Shown here: positions 33,780 through 44,994 of the stretch, piece by piece | How the letters are laid out: the number at the start of each line of letters is the position of its first letter | Numbering within the stretch: the stretch's first letter is position 1 | NCBI RefSeq assembly: GCF_001411555.2 | Contig: NC_049916.1 | Span: 4,588,001 to 4,652,000, forward strand | DNA length: 64,000 bases | DNA from: Juglans regia | Lineage: Eukaryota > Streptophyta > Magnoliopsida > Fagales > Juglandaceae | Direction of reading: 5' to 3' | Program-made: the position numbers and the translations under genes | Notes under the pieces: generated by a model | Told to the model about the DNA's origin: nothing | Database searches by the model: none | What the model saw: only the letters and a program-made list of their open reading frames with translations

Positions 33780-36700
33780 TCAAAGGGTTATGAGATCGTC
33801 CTTTGGTGGTTGCTTCTTGGTATTGTGCCCACCATCAGAAGTAGCACCTCCTTTCTTACCAAATATCATTTCATCAAGATCATCCATCATGTCATCGTTA
33901 CCTCCGCCCTGGCGTGAACCAGCTGGTTTTCTAATCAGGGCGTCTTCTTTTGCATGACGGGGGGACTCATCAGGCTCAACAGCAACGGGTATCATAGCAG
34001 GCTCTTGCTCAATGCGAACAACTGACGGCTCATTAAGCTCTTCATACTTGGAGAGGACTTTCTGGATCTCATCATTTACATTCAAAGCTTCAAAAAGCAG
34101 GGGCTCGTTATCTCCAGCCACCTCAATGATTCTCTGGATGGTAGATTGCGAGTGACGACACTGATGTACCAGGGTAGTTGTCAAGTCATCCTGACAACAG
34201 GAAGAAAACATTCCATTCATGTTACGTGTTCTTACCAGCAATCAATACCGACTATGAAACAATTATACTGAATGCTCAAGTCAGGAAAATATGAAACATA
34301 ACTAGTATTGACAAAATAGTTCCTTATAAAGCATAACACATATCTTCATTGCAGTAGGTTGTTATTGCGCTAAGCTTCCTTGTTTTTTCAGACACAAATT
34401 GTACAAGGGTTTAGTAAAACAGTAACCTGAGCTGTCCCCATGGCTTGATGTACTAGGTTCTTCAGTTGCCAATAACTAAAATGTCCAATACTACAGACAT
34501 TTGATTTTACAGGAATCCATCCCATTGTGTGTGTTGAATACAATACAAAATAAAAGTGACAAATTTTCCATTACTCGGTAAAATCTAGGTACAAAAGTAA
34601 GTTCATACAATCCCAATTCCACAGAAACCCAAACTCTAGGTGGGCATCTGGCAAAATGTTCAACCTTAACTAACATTACAATATAGATGGACTCCTTTCA
34701 ATCAAACCAGAAGATTTAGCCTTTTTTGCTACTGAAGAATGCAAAAACAACAGAAACAATCTGAGTGGTCTAGAAACTATGAACCACAATTGGGACAATA
34801 TAAGGGATTTTCCTTTCTGATGTGATCTATTGAAATCCTACCCAAAGAACTAAACATTCTAAGTGGTCTAGAAACTTCCCTTGTTGTATTTATAAAAAAA
34901 CCATGAAATTCTCATGTGAACCCATGCAATAGTCGGGTTGAATGCATTTGGATGTCTGAATGCTTGTGTTATGTATCGATCTTCTAGTCCTAGGATACTT
35001 GGAGTTACATCAAGCATGGCTCCACCTCAACATTTTTTTAATCCGTCCCTATCACCATCAGGCCATTAGTTTACAAATATTTTCACCCATTCTCCCCCTT
35101 AAACCAATGTTTCTAACCCACTGTCAAAAAACATAAACAAAGGGAATATGGATAGGAGGCAAACTAAGATTTTAAGGAACATTATATGGAAGGTAAATAT
35201 ATTAAGGACCATTCTAAAATATATGATTATCCAAAGGACCATTTTCGTCCCATTAGTTTGGTGGGTGGGCTATACAAAATTTTATCCAAAGTATTGGCGA
35301 ACAGATTGAGTAAGGTGATGGAAGGCTTGATTTCGAAGCCTCAAAATGCATTTGTTCAAGGTAGACAAATCCTTGACTCGGTACTTATAGCCAACGAATG
35401 TTTGGAGAGTCGTATTAAATCGGAAGAGTTGGGACTCCTTTGTAAGTTAGACATGAAAAAAACTTATGATCACGTCAATTGGAGTTTCTTAATTTATATG
35501 CTGGAGAGATGCGGTTTTGGCTCTAAATGGTGTTCCTGGATCCTTCATTGTATTTCTATTGCCTGCTTCTCTGTATTGGTGAATGGTACATCCAAAGGTT
35601 TTTTCAAGAGCTCCAGAGGATTGCGACAAGGAGACCCTCTTTCTCCTATTATCTTTGTTTTTGTGATGAAGCTTTCAGCAAGATGATTTCAGGGGCGGTA
35701 GAGGGAGGGTTCCTATCAAGATTCTCAGTGTGAGAGGCAAGTTCAGGTTCGTTTAACATTACTCACCTATTGTTTGCTGACGATACACTAATCTTTTGTG
35801 AGGCTAGATATGAACAAATCCGAGCTTTGAGAGCTCTTTTATTATGCTTTGAAGCTGTGTCAGGCTTGAAGTTGAATTTGGCTAAATCAGAGGTAGTGCC
35901 AGTGGGACATGTACCTAATGTGGAGAGTCTGGCGTCCATCTTGGAGGGTAAGATAACTCAGTTGCCCTTGAAATATCTCGGCCTTCCACTAGGTGCGGCG
36001 TTCAAATCGAAATCTATATGGGATGATGTAATAGAAAAAATGGAGAGGAAACTAGCTAGTTGGAAGAGGATGTACTTATCCAAAGGGGGCCGGGTGACTC
36101 TCATAAAAAGTACTCTGTCTAACTTACCAACATATTTCCTCTCATTATTTTCGCTCCCCGCTAAGGTGGCTTATCGTATGGAGAAAATTCAATGTGATTT
36201 CCTTTGGGGAGGGATCAAGGATGAGTTTAAATTTCATTTGGTAAAATGGGCCACAATTTGCTCCCCCATCAAAGAAGGAGGCTCGGGTATACGGAACTTG
36301 AGATCTTTCAACCAAGCCTTGCTTGGCAAATGGTTATGGAGATATCACCAAGAACGGGAGGCCTTGTGGTGAACCGTTATTGCTTTGAAGCACGGGGAAT
36401 CATGGGGAGGGTGGTGTTCTAATGTGGTGAGTGGACCTCATGGAGTTGGGCTTTGGAAACATATTAGAAGAGGGAAGGACATCTATGCAGCACATACTTG
36501 CTTCAAAGTTGGCAACAGAGTTAAGGTAAAATTTTGACATGACTTATGGTGTGGTGAAGGGGCACTCAAGGATGTATATCCACAAGTTTATAGCTTAGCA
36601 AGAAGGAAAGAAGCATCTATCGCAGATTTGATTATCTATTCCAATGGCTCTTCCCAATGGAACCTCACTTTCCATAGAGATGCACAAGATTGGGAGATGG

Positions 36701-39657
36701 ATGACCTTTCGGCCTTTTTTGACTTTGTGTACTCCACTCGTGTGTCGGGGGAAGGTGAAGACAAGATATATTGGCGTCCCTCTAAAAAGGGAGTGTTCAC
36801 GGCCTGCTCTTTCTATCATTCCTTAAACTTGCACAATTCAGTCCCGTTCCCATGGAAGAGTATTTGGAAGACAAAGGCACCTCTAAAGGGAGTTGTTTTT
36901 GTATGGATAGCCTCTTTGGGGAAGATTCTTACTGTAGAGAACCTAAGGAAACGTGGCATTATCGCTATAAATTGGTGTTACATGTGTAAGAAGAGCAGTG
37001 AGTCTACTGACCATCTATTACTACATTGTGAGGTTGCCATGACCTTATGGACCGAAGTCTTAGCACGGTTGGGGTTAGCGTGGGTGATGCCGGAAAGGGT
37101 ATGTGATTTTTTAACCTCTTGGAGAGGTATTAGGGGCAATTCTCAAATTGCATCCATATGGAAGATGCTACCTATTTGTCTATGGTGGTGCATTTGGAGG
37201 GAGCGGAACACAAGATGCTTTGAAGATCAAGAGAGATCAATGGAAGAGCTTAGAATTTTGTTTTTCAAAACTTTACTCCATTGGTCGATTGTGATTGATT
37301 TTCATGGCAGGTCTTTTCATGATTTCCTTGTATCTCTAAGCTAGACATTGAGAACGTGCTCATGTATATGTCCTGTATACTTGGACACTCTCTGTCTCTC
37401 TTTTGATCAATAAAAATTTGTTTACCGATAAAAAAAAAAAAATTATTACAGTAACTAGGATCATAAAGTTGAAGGAATAAACAGTGAATAAATAACTAGA
37501 ATGCACCCACCTCTGCGATCATTTAACAAGTCATATGTGAACTGGGTGAGCAACAATAGTTAAAACTTGTAAATAAGCTAGGTTAATACGGTACAAAAGC
37601 CATAACCATATCTCGTAGGAATTTAAAAGCGCATTTTCAATATTATGGATTTTAAAATTAATATTAAAAGACATTATAATGAGAAGAATAACCTTTGCTT
37701 TCATTCATAACTCCAATCAGTTAGAGATTACATTAGAACGAATTTAATACTTTGGATTGTGTATAGGAAGGTGGTTAACAGGATCCTGCAATGCTTGAAG
37801 GGGAGAAGTTCAAACCATGTATAGTGATTCCAAAGGGTTCCAATTGTAACATTGACTAGTGCTTTTGGAGCATAGCCCCTGATATGGCTTGGGCCTTCCT
37901 CGGGTTGTTACATATGGGATCAGAACCAATACCAACCCAATGTAACAACCCAACATTGGATTGTCATATAGGAATTTAAAACTCCTACTGGTCTATAGGG
38001 CATATGTGGCTAATCAATCAAGGTAGTCAAACAGATATCAAGGTAGTTAAACAATTGTGATGATTGCTCAATTTATATTGATCAAAAATTCACTCTTAGA
38101 GGTAACCAAATTAGTGGATGTAGAAGTGACAGCCAGAACAAGGAGACAAAAAAGGTCACCTTATTATGAGACTAGACAAGGTAGGGCTGCCAATTATACG
38201 TGGTAAATGAATGGTGAGTTTTGATCTCCATACAGGAATACATAGGAAATGGTATAGGTGTGCATCTTGGTCATGTAATAAGCATGTTTGGATATGTAAC
38301 ATAAGTGAGGGTTTTGAATAAAATTTATGGGATCTTGTCCACTTAATGAAAATAAATAAAAATAAAGAGAAAAAAAAAGTCACCTGCAAAGCATCTTGTT
38401 GGGGTGAAGAGGATAAGACTGTTGTAAGAAGCTCAATAATGTTTCTTGCAACATCAAATGCTTCCTTTGTTTGTTCAGCTGTAAAGCTTTGCACAGGAAA
38501 ATCACGCTGAATCTGTTGGGGAAGACTAGCATCGTAATCGGAATCTGATACTGAACGAGGAGGAGTAAAGATAGGTGCCAAACTCTCATTGTCTCGGCCA
38601 GGGAATCGAATCCCCCTTGATTTTAAACTCTGAAGTAGAAAGACACCAGCAGAAAATGTTTAAAGAAAAGAATCTTGCACTGAGATATGTACAAACTTGA
38701 TTTTTCATGGTAAAACTATAGAGTTGAGAACCAAAATTGTTGGTTCACAGCAAACAATTCCTTAATTGGGGAAATGGCTAGGAAACAACTTTTTTTTTTT
38801 TTATCTGTTCTGGAATACTTTATATGATCCCTTTTAAATCTTTTTTTTTTTACTTCATTTACTTATAATTATACAAAAATTTATTTAAGCTTTTCCATTT
38901 CAGAGTTTACATAAGTTTTTACTCATGAGATGAGAACACTGACCAGAGAGAATCAGCCATCGAAACTAAGTTTCTATTATATCGCACATGCTGGTAAGAA
39001 ATTCCAGTAGATTGTGCCAAAAAGAAATGTGTACAGCATAACTTACATAATTTTTCATGTTCTAGAGAAAAAGAGCACGGAGAATTTTGAATGGAAGAGT
39101 TGCAGAAGCAAAATGTTGGCAACAAAACTCAACAATACCTTATATGTTTCTTCATAAACAGGCAAATAGCGGAGCTCACTGGCTGATTCTCCCCATGCTT
39201 CAATTAATATCAAAGCCTTGTTACGATTATTAACTACGGTCTGAGGATCATCAATCAGCTTCACCATCTCATCAAGAACTCTCTCAGCTGCCACCTCTGA
39301 GAAAGCCTTCTCACAATTCTTAACACATGTTTCAAGCAACACCAAAGCCAAGTACTGAACCCTAGGACTCTTCAACATGATCCTCTTTTTGATTCCACGG
39401 ATCAATTCAACAGTGTTGATTTTTTCATGATTGATCATGTCACAAAGATCAAGATTCATAGCCCAATCAGGCTCATCAAGGTCCTCTGAGGTGGCATCTT
39501 CAACAAGCTTATCTGCCTGGGTTGAGCCTTGGAAAAGCTCCTTCACCTTGAAGCTCATTGAGCTCATGCCTTCACTCATCTTTCGGCTCACTTCGGCACC
39601 TCCAATCTTGAGGCGTTCACCGAAAGCACTTACTTTCTCCATCAAGTTGTCACTCAT
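33780..39657 (-). CDS. TOL1: TOM1-like VHS-GAT ubiquitin-binding protein (TOL1-like)
   Basis: TOL proteins are plant ESCRT-0-like adaptors that bind ubiquitinated plasma-membrane cargo and pass it toward the vacuole. Three coding exons: 39657-39139, 38629-38384 and 34190-33780, in phase, GT-AG, 391 aa. Residues about 48-175 are the VHS domain ([51 protein letters not shown]). Residues about 215-305 are the GAT domain ([37 protein letters not shown]), which binds ubiquitin. The tail has [11 protein letters not shown] and ends DLITL. The short tail fits TOL1 (At5g16880, about 407 aa from memory) rather than the longer TOL6/TOL9 forms. A 5' UTR exon lies near 40614. Intron 2 is 4.2 kb, swollen by a LINE. 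Start ATG 39657 is the first in the coding exon. Confidence 0.92.
35190..37441 (+). mobile_element. 5'-truncated LINE (L1 type) in TOL1 intron 2, antisense to the gene
   Basis: Encodes the RT and tail of ORF2. 35240-35686: [24 protein letters not shown], then [12 protein letters not shown] and RQGDPLSP (RT fingers and palm). 35764-36372: [10 protein letters not shown], the FADD catalytic motif, after a frame break near 35690-35765. 36628-37344: the zinc-binding C-terminal zf-RVT region ([18 protein letters not shown]). Stops interrupt it near 36370 and 36540. It ends in AATAAAAATTTGTTTACCG and an A tract at about 37428-37441. The endonuclease domain is missing. No target duplication found. 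Confidence 0.88.
37442..38380. other. Remainder of TOL1 intron 2
   Basis: Non-coding. Around 37860-37990 it contains 'gggttgttacatatgggatc' and 'ccaatgtaacaacccaac', an LTR-terminus-like inverted pair, possibly a small transposon remnant. Nothing else recognised. Confidence 0.35.
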
Positions 39658-39703
39658 ATTTGGATTCCTTCAAAATCTTATAACAAAATGTTCAAAAAGC
39701 CTT

Positions 39704-40613
39704 CCTGAAAATCTACTACCCCTAAAAATATTAGAAGAAAGAAAGCTCCAATTCTATATTTGGTTGCTAACAAAAAGAAAGGACGGAAAAGGAAAAATAA
39801 AATTTTACCAATAGAAGAGAACCGGGAGGAAAGTAAGATAATTCCATTAGAGGAGATTTTTAATCTAATAAAAATTTTTCATTTCTGAAACTACAAAAAA
39901 ACAGCATAAAAGTTATCCCTTTGTTTTCGTTTTTTTAATTTTTCTCCTTTTTCCTAACAACAGAGTTCAACAGCCACGTATAAATCATAATTTATTTGCT
40001 TTACCATTTATTTTAAGCAACCCAACTCACAATCATGAATTTAAAATGAATAATAAAAAGTACAAAATTCCATACATTCAACTCCTTCTAGAAATGATTT
40101 TCTGGAAAATGAAAACTAAAATACACTGAACATCTAACCCAGCTGTTATTAGGAGCCCTGACCTTTACCACAAATTGGGAGAGTTAAGACCAAGGGCAAG
40201 GAAGAAGCAATTAACACAGCTGAACATGTACAAACTGCCATTGACCACATATAATTTTTACGGCTATCAGAAACCAATACTAAAATAGTAACCAATACTA
40301 AAATAGTAACACCTAAACCACGAACATCAATGACTAGTATTTTTTCCTCTTTCAACTTTCACAGTATAACAAACAGATTCGGAGAAGAGAATTTCATAAA
40401 TGAGTTTATAAAGAAATTATAACATCAATTTCTAACGGCCAAACAGAAAATTAAGCATCCAACTCCCAGTCGTGGTTGAGTAATTTAAACTAACAGCACA
40501 AAACATCATAATTGCACATTTTGTTCAATTCGACTTTCCTTTTTCCTCTTTTTTCTCGGATACCAAACGGAGGCTTTAATTTTAAAATTGAAACTGAAAA
40601 ATAGAGAGAATAC
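39704..40613 (-). other. TOL1 5' UTR intron and non-coding leader
   Basis: On the minus strand a donor (AAAG|GTATTC) at 40613/40612 and an acceptor (TTTTCAG|GAAGG) at 39705/39704 define a probable 909-bp intron in the 5' UTR (39705-40613). The upstream leader exon runs from about 40720 to 40614. That exon carries an ATG at 40664-40662 that, after splicing, opens a 25-codon upstream ORF ending about 30 bases before the TOL1 ATG. Confidence 0.55.
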
Positions 40614-40720
40614 CTTTGAGATCGAGAGGTGGTTTTGGTTGAGACGAAGACGCGCAACGACCATCAGTAAAGTTTGATCTTTCTTGGGATTTCAGTCTCT
40701 CTCGTACGTTTCCTGGAAGC

Positions 40721-42734
40721 TACGAATATTTAGTTCCAATATTCTATTTTTGACTGGCCTCCTGATTGTTGTTTTTTTTTTTTTTTTTTTTTTAGCTTTT
40801 TTACTTATATTCTTCACGTATCCACTTATTTTTATTTTATTTTTAATTTATTTCTAAGTTTTTTAATTTTTTTTTAATTTTATTCTTCACAAACTAATTA
40901 ATTTCATATATTCATCATCTATAGATCAGATATTTGATAAAAAATAAAAATAAAAAAATAAAAAATTTATGTATGATATATAGAAGTAAGAATGATGATC
41001 AGATTTTTTTTTTTAAAAAATATTGAGCCCTCGTGCCATTATTATTTTTTCAAAAAATCTACTCAACCTCCTACTATTCATACAACCTCCACACTCTACA
41101 TTATTTTTAATTTTTATTATTTTTTTCTTTTATTAAATATTTATTATATAAATAATGAATAAAAAATTTAAAATAATTTAAAAAGAATAAACAAAAAAAA
41201 AAATTAAAAAAAAATATTAAAAATTTAAAAAATTTAAAAAAGTGTGGAGTGTGGAGTGTAGTGGAGGTTGTGTAGCAAAACTCTTATAAATTATAAATAG
41301 ATAAATTTTGTAAGTCCTTTGTAAAAAAGTGAATCTAATTAAAAAGAAAAATATTAGTTTGTCCCTCACTTTGCCACCTCACTTTAACTGTTTATGTATT
41401 TTTTATTTTTTATTTTTTTATTTAATAATTAATAAAGTAATTTTTAGTATATTTATATATTTTTTATTTTTTAAAAATATTTAAATATGTTAAAAAAATA
41501 AGAAAAGAAAAATGAGAAAAAAATAAAAAACACACATTTGGCCTAGCGGTCAAATTGAGCGGACAGAGTAGTCCACTCAATTAAAAAATAATTTTTTTTA
41601 TACCTTTTTAATGTGAAGTTCGCTCTTTTACAAATATATATATATATAAAATTTGAAGTAATGTTAGGAATAAGTCTCAAATAGACAACTCTAATACAAT
41701 CCCATTGTTTAAAAAATAGATTTTACTAATAAAAAATAATTTTTTTACACTTTATTAAGATGAAGTTCACTTTTTTACAATAGCTTATATGAAGTTTATC
41801 TATTTGAGATTTGTACAAATCATTTCGTTTATTTGATATTTGTATGAATTATTTTTTAAAATAAAATTTTAATAATTATTTTATTGAAAAAAAATCAGAA
41901 AAATAAATAAATAACGAATGGTGGGTGGGAGGGGAGGGCTCCCACCAGCACCACCGCTTAATGGCCGGCCAAGTCTGGTCACCATGGTGTGGTCTCATTC
42001 TACCACGCCAGAGTTGGCTGACCACCACAAAATGGCTAGATTCAGCCACCAACGCAGTCTGGCGGGCTGGGAACTGAGGGAAGTTCTGGTTTAAAAAATT
42101 AAAAGCGTTTAAAAATTTAAAAGCATAAAGGATTAATTCTTAAAACAACGTGGGATGAATCTCAATTGCCAAAAGTACAAGAGGTTTATACCAAATTTTC
42201 TTATTTGAAATTTAAGTCTAAAAGGACTTCAGAATATATGAAAATACTTAAGAATATCTATTACACGAATAATGCCTAATACTATTATTTTGTAAATTGT
42301 TGTTAATTATATTATCAAAATACAAATTTAAGAGCCGCACTTATTAAAAAAAGAGAAATGATAGTTGCAGTAGTCGTAAGTGTCTAAATATCGTGCAGTC
42401 GTTTTGAAAAAAGTGAATAAATACAGGACTTACATAAAAATAAATTAATTTTTTAACAGTGAACTCCACTCTTTTTCAAAGCGACTGCACGGCGTTTGTG
42501 CACTTCACGATTGTATGTAATATTATTAATTTTCTTTAAAAAATATTATTTTAACTAACTTATTTTACTTTGACTCATTATATACAATAATGTCAATAAA
42601 AATAACTTTCAAGAGTGTCAATATTAATTATTAACATTTTGATCTTTAAAATTCCGATTAAGCACATTAGTCTTACTTTCCCTTAATTTATTTTGTATTG
42701 ATGCCAGTGATGAGAAATCTCTTCGTCTAAGTGC
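40721..42734. other. AT-rich region crowded with MITE-like inverted repeats
   Basis: No gene. Three inverted-ended stretches stand out. 41040-41285: CAACCTCCACACTC on the left, GTGTGGAG...GGAGGTTGTG on the right. About 41652-41835: TAATGTTAGG... and ...GTACAAATCATTTC, the same family as 11817-11969. 42355-42530: the GTGCAGTCG / CGACTGCAC pair. A GC-richer patch at 41930-42080 (GGCCGGCCAAGTCTGGTCACC) may be a hAT or LTR fragment. Confidence 0.5.
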
Positions 42735-42955
42735 GAGTGAAGACAAAATTTCATTTGTTTTTACAAATGAGATGAGTTAAGGTAAAAATTAAAAATTAAA
42801 TAAAATATTACTAGAATATATTTTTTTAATATTATTATTGTTTTAAGATTTGAAAAAGTTGAATTGTTTATTTTATTTTATGTAAAAATTTGAAAAAATT
42901 ATAATAATTAGATGATATGTGTTGTGAAAACAAACTTGTTCAGACAAAATTTTTA
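42735..42955. mobile_element. MITE of the 'gagatgag' family, copy 1
   Basis: AT-rich, contains AATGAGATGAGTTAAGG, AATATTATTATTGTTTTAAG and GATTTGAAAAAGTTGAATTG. These words recur at 57880-58110 and, in reverse, at 62166-62346. Non-coding. Ends not exact. Confidence 0.6.
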
Positions 42956-43420
42956 AGATCTTATTTTATTTATAAGACATTTTAAAGAAATACTATTGAT
43001 AAATGTATTCCCAATGGAAATAGATGAAATTGTTATAGTAAAAGTTAGTGATGTTTCATTCTTAATTAATTTCTTGAAAGGCTCCTGAGATCTTATTTTT
43101 ATAATGTTATAGAAGATCACATGTTTTTATAATATTATAGAAAATCACACAAATTTTATAACGGCCATCAATGCTGTAATCATGGAAGATTACAATAAGA
43201 TATATTAATTATGAAGGATATTAATTATGAAGGTAAAAAAAAAAAAAACAGAAACATAATAGAATGCAGTAATAAGGGAAAAAAAGAAAAGAAAAGGAGA
43301 TTAAGGACCCTTTCAAGAAAATAAGTAGGAATGAAACAAGGAAGTTACACTCGCCTTAAACTCTATAAATGAAAAGAATTCTTAGCTTCTCTCTCTAGAG
43401 GGTGTCTTGATAGAAACCCA
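42950..43420. repeat. Rearranged copy of the 57-kb/62-kb repeat
   Basis: 42950-43090 is the reverse complement of 57705-57850 (CCCAATGGAAATAG vs CCATTTCCATTGGG; GAAACATCACTAAC vs GTTAGTGATGTTTC). 43150-43320 is in the same orientation as 57545-57735 (GCTGTAATCATGGA, CAATAAGATATATTAATTAT). The two halves are therefore head to head. 43330-43415 then continues as a partial copy of the promoter-like unit at 43925. Confidence 0.75.
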
Positions 43421-43924
43421 AATGATATATGATTGGCTAGCTCAAATGAAAATATTCAGTCTAGTTTATGCAATATGAAAAACAAAATTCTCACTAGGTT
43501 TGTAATTTCTAGGAGAAATTAAAATAACTAAATAAAAAATCTACGAAGAATATATATTCATTTATATCGTTTGGTTATAAAAGGCAAGTAGAAATAATGG
43601 TAATGATTAATGAAAGCGAATTTAATATTTATTTATTTTGGATAAGATGTACACATTTGGTATGAAACCTTATTAAGATTGGTATGAGATTTATAATTTT
43701 TTGTACAACAAATTCAAAATGGAATAAGAAATAAACAATTTTGTATGCCATGATAGGTTCACAAGATATTTAATTATTGCATCAATTGAATGTCCTTGTT
43801 ATGGAAATGGAAATTGAGTTTAATTATTGGACCACTTAAACGTTATATTAAATGTTGCATTAATTATTGTACCAATTATTTGTTATGTGTCTCTTTCTTC
43901 ACATTCAATACAAAATTAAATATG

Positions 43925-44290
43925 AAAATTATGGAAATATAGCCTGCTGAGTGCTGAGAAACCATGGGAGGTTACACTCACCTACAAACTCTATATGTAC
44001 GCCTTTCAGAGCAATTAAGTATGCACAGAAAAGAAACCCTAGCTTCTCTTTAGAGGTTGTCTGGAATTCTGTGAATTACTTTCTTCTTTAGTACTTTCTC
44101 GTCTTCTTTATTCTCATTGAGGGTTTTCTTTACCTATATTTTATAGAAGAATGTAATTGTACACAGATGGAGGAAAATAAACAAGAGTTCCAAAATATTT
44201 GGTTCAAATCTTTTGCATATCAATATCACATCGAGTTAGTGAGTAACCAGAATGTAATGTTGTGCCTGATCGAAGAAAGCAAGTAGCCCG
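43925..44290 (+). repeat. Promoter-like repeat unit with a 39-aa ORF, copy A
   Basis: Conserved with the minus strand of 60800-61215. Order: GAGGTTACACTCACCTACAA, a TATA-like stretch (CTCTATATGTACG; CTATAAATACG in copy B), then GTATGCACAGAAAAGAAACC, a CCCTAGCTTCTC pyrimidine-rich start, ATTGAGGGTTTTCTTT, and an ATG at 44167 opening a 39-codon frame to 44286 (begins MEENKQEFQN). Copy B keeps the EEKQEFQN frame, but has no matching ATG there. Looks like a 5' UTR and first exon of an expressed family, or a captured gene fragment. Function unknown. Confidence 0.45.
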
Positions 44291-44299
44291 CCTCCGCCC

Positions 44300-44990
44300 T
44301 CATCTTACTCTCTAAGCTATATATGAAGTTGCACCGGTTTGATTTTGAAAATTCTCTACAGCATTTGTAATAACTGGAACATCATGATATAAAATTATTT
44401 CAATTTCATAATAGTGTTTCCATTATCTAAGTAGTTTGCATTATATACATATATTTTAGCTAGGTCTCTAAATGATTTTGCAATCTTTTCTCAACCAGAC
44501 CCACAATATAAGCTTGAAATTCCTCCAGCTCACAGAAGGGCTAGAGCTTTGACAAGCTTTTTAGCAAGCCAAGTCGAATTACCTAGTCTAAGAAGGTCAA
44601 GCTCCTTATCTTTCTTAACCAAAGTCTTGCCATAAGGAACATTTAAAGTTTAGGACTTTCCAATCAGGTGCAATGCCAGTCTGCCCTCCTCTATAAGGTA
44701 GCTATGGATCTAGCCCATAGGAAAAAAAGGATGGATTTCATGACCTACGAACTAAGCAGCCATATGAATTGACTCGTTGTTGCTTCTGCACCTAGAATAT
44801 TAATCTTGGAAGACAAAATGGAACCCATCTCAAGTGTAAGCATAAGTAGAGCAAACTTTTTAGAGCATTCAAGGAGGAGAAAAATTGTAACTGCTATTTT
44901 CATATTGTCAATAGAAATACGTGCAAAATATTTATTATTGTGTTGAGGGATAAAAACGATGCTTCATGTGTTGTATATGGATGCATTTGT
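44300..44990. other. Unassigned stretch, possibly a decayed coding fragment on the minus strand
   Basis: Base composition is more balanced than in the flanks. On the minus strand a stop-interrupted frame includes ALLMLTLEMGSILSSKINIL (about 44870-44790) and, lower down, NVPYGKTLVKKDKELDLL. I recognise no family. It may be LINE-associated or a pseudogene scrap. Confidence 0.3.
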
Positions 44991-44994
44991 ATTA

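Noticed and set aside
37860..37990. Complete small LTR (TRIM) element in TOL1 intron 2
   Set aside because: Opposed GTTGTTACA / TGTAACAACC ends are visible but no LTR pair, primer site or target duplication could be shown.
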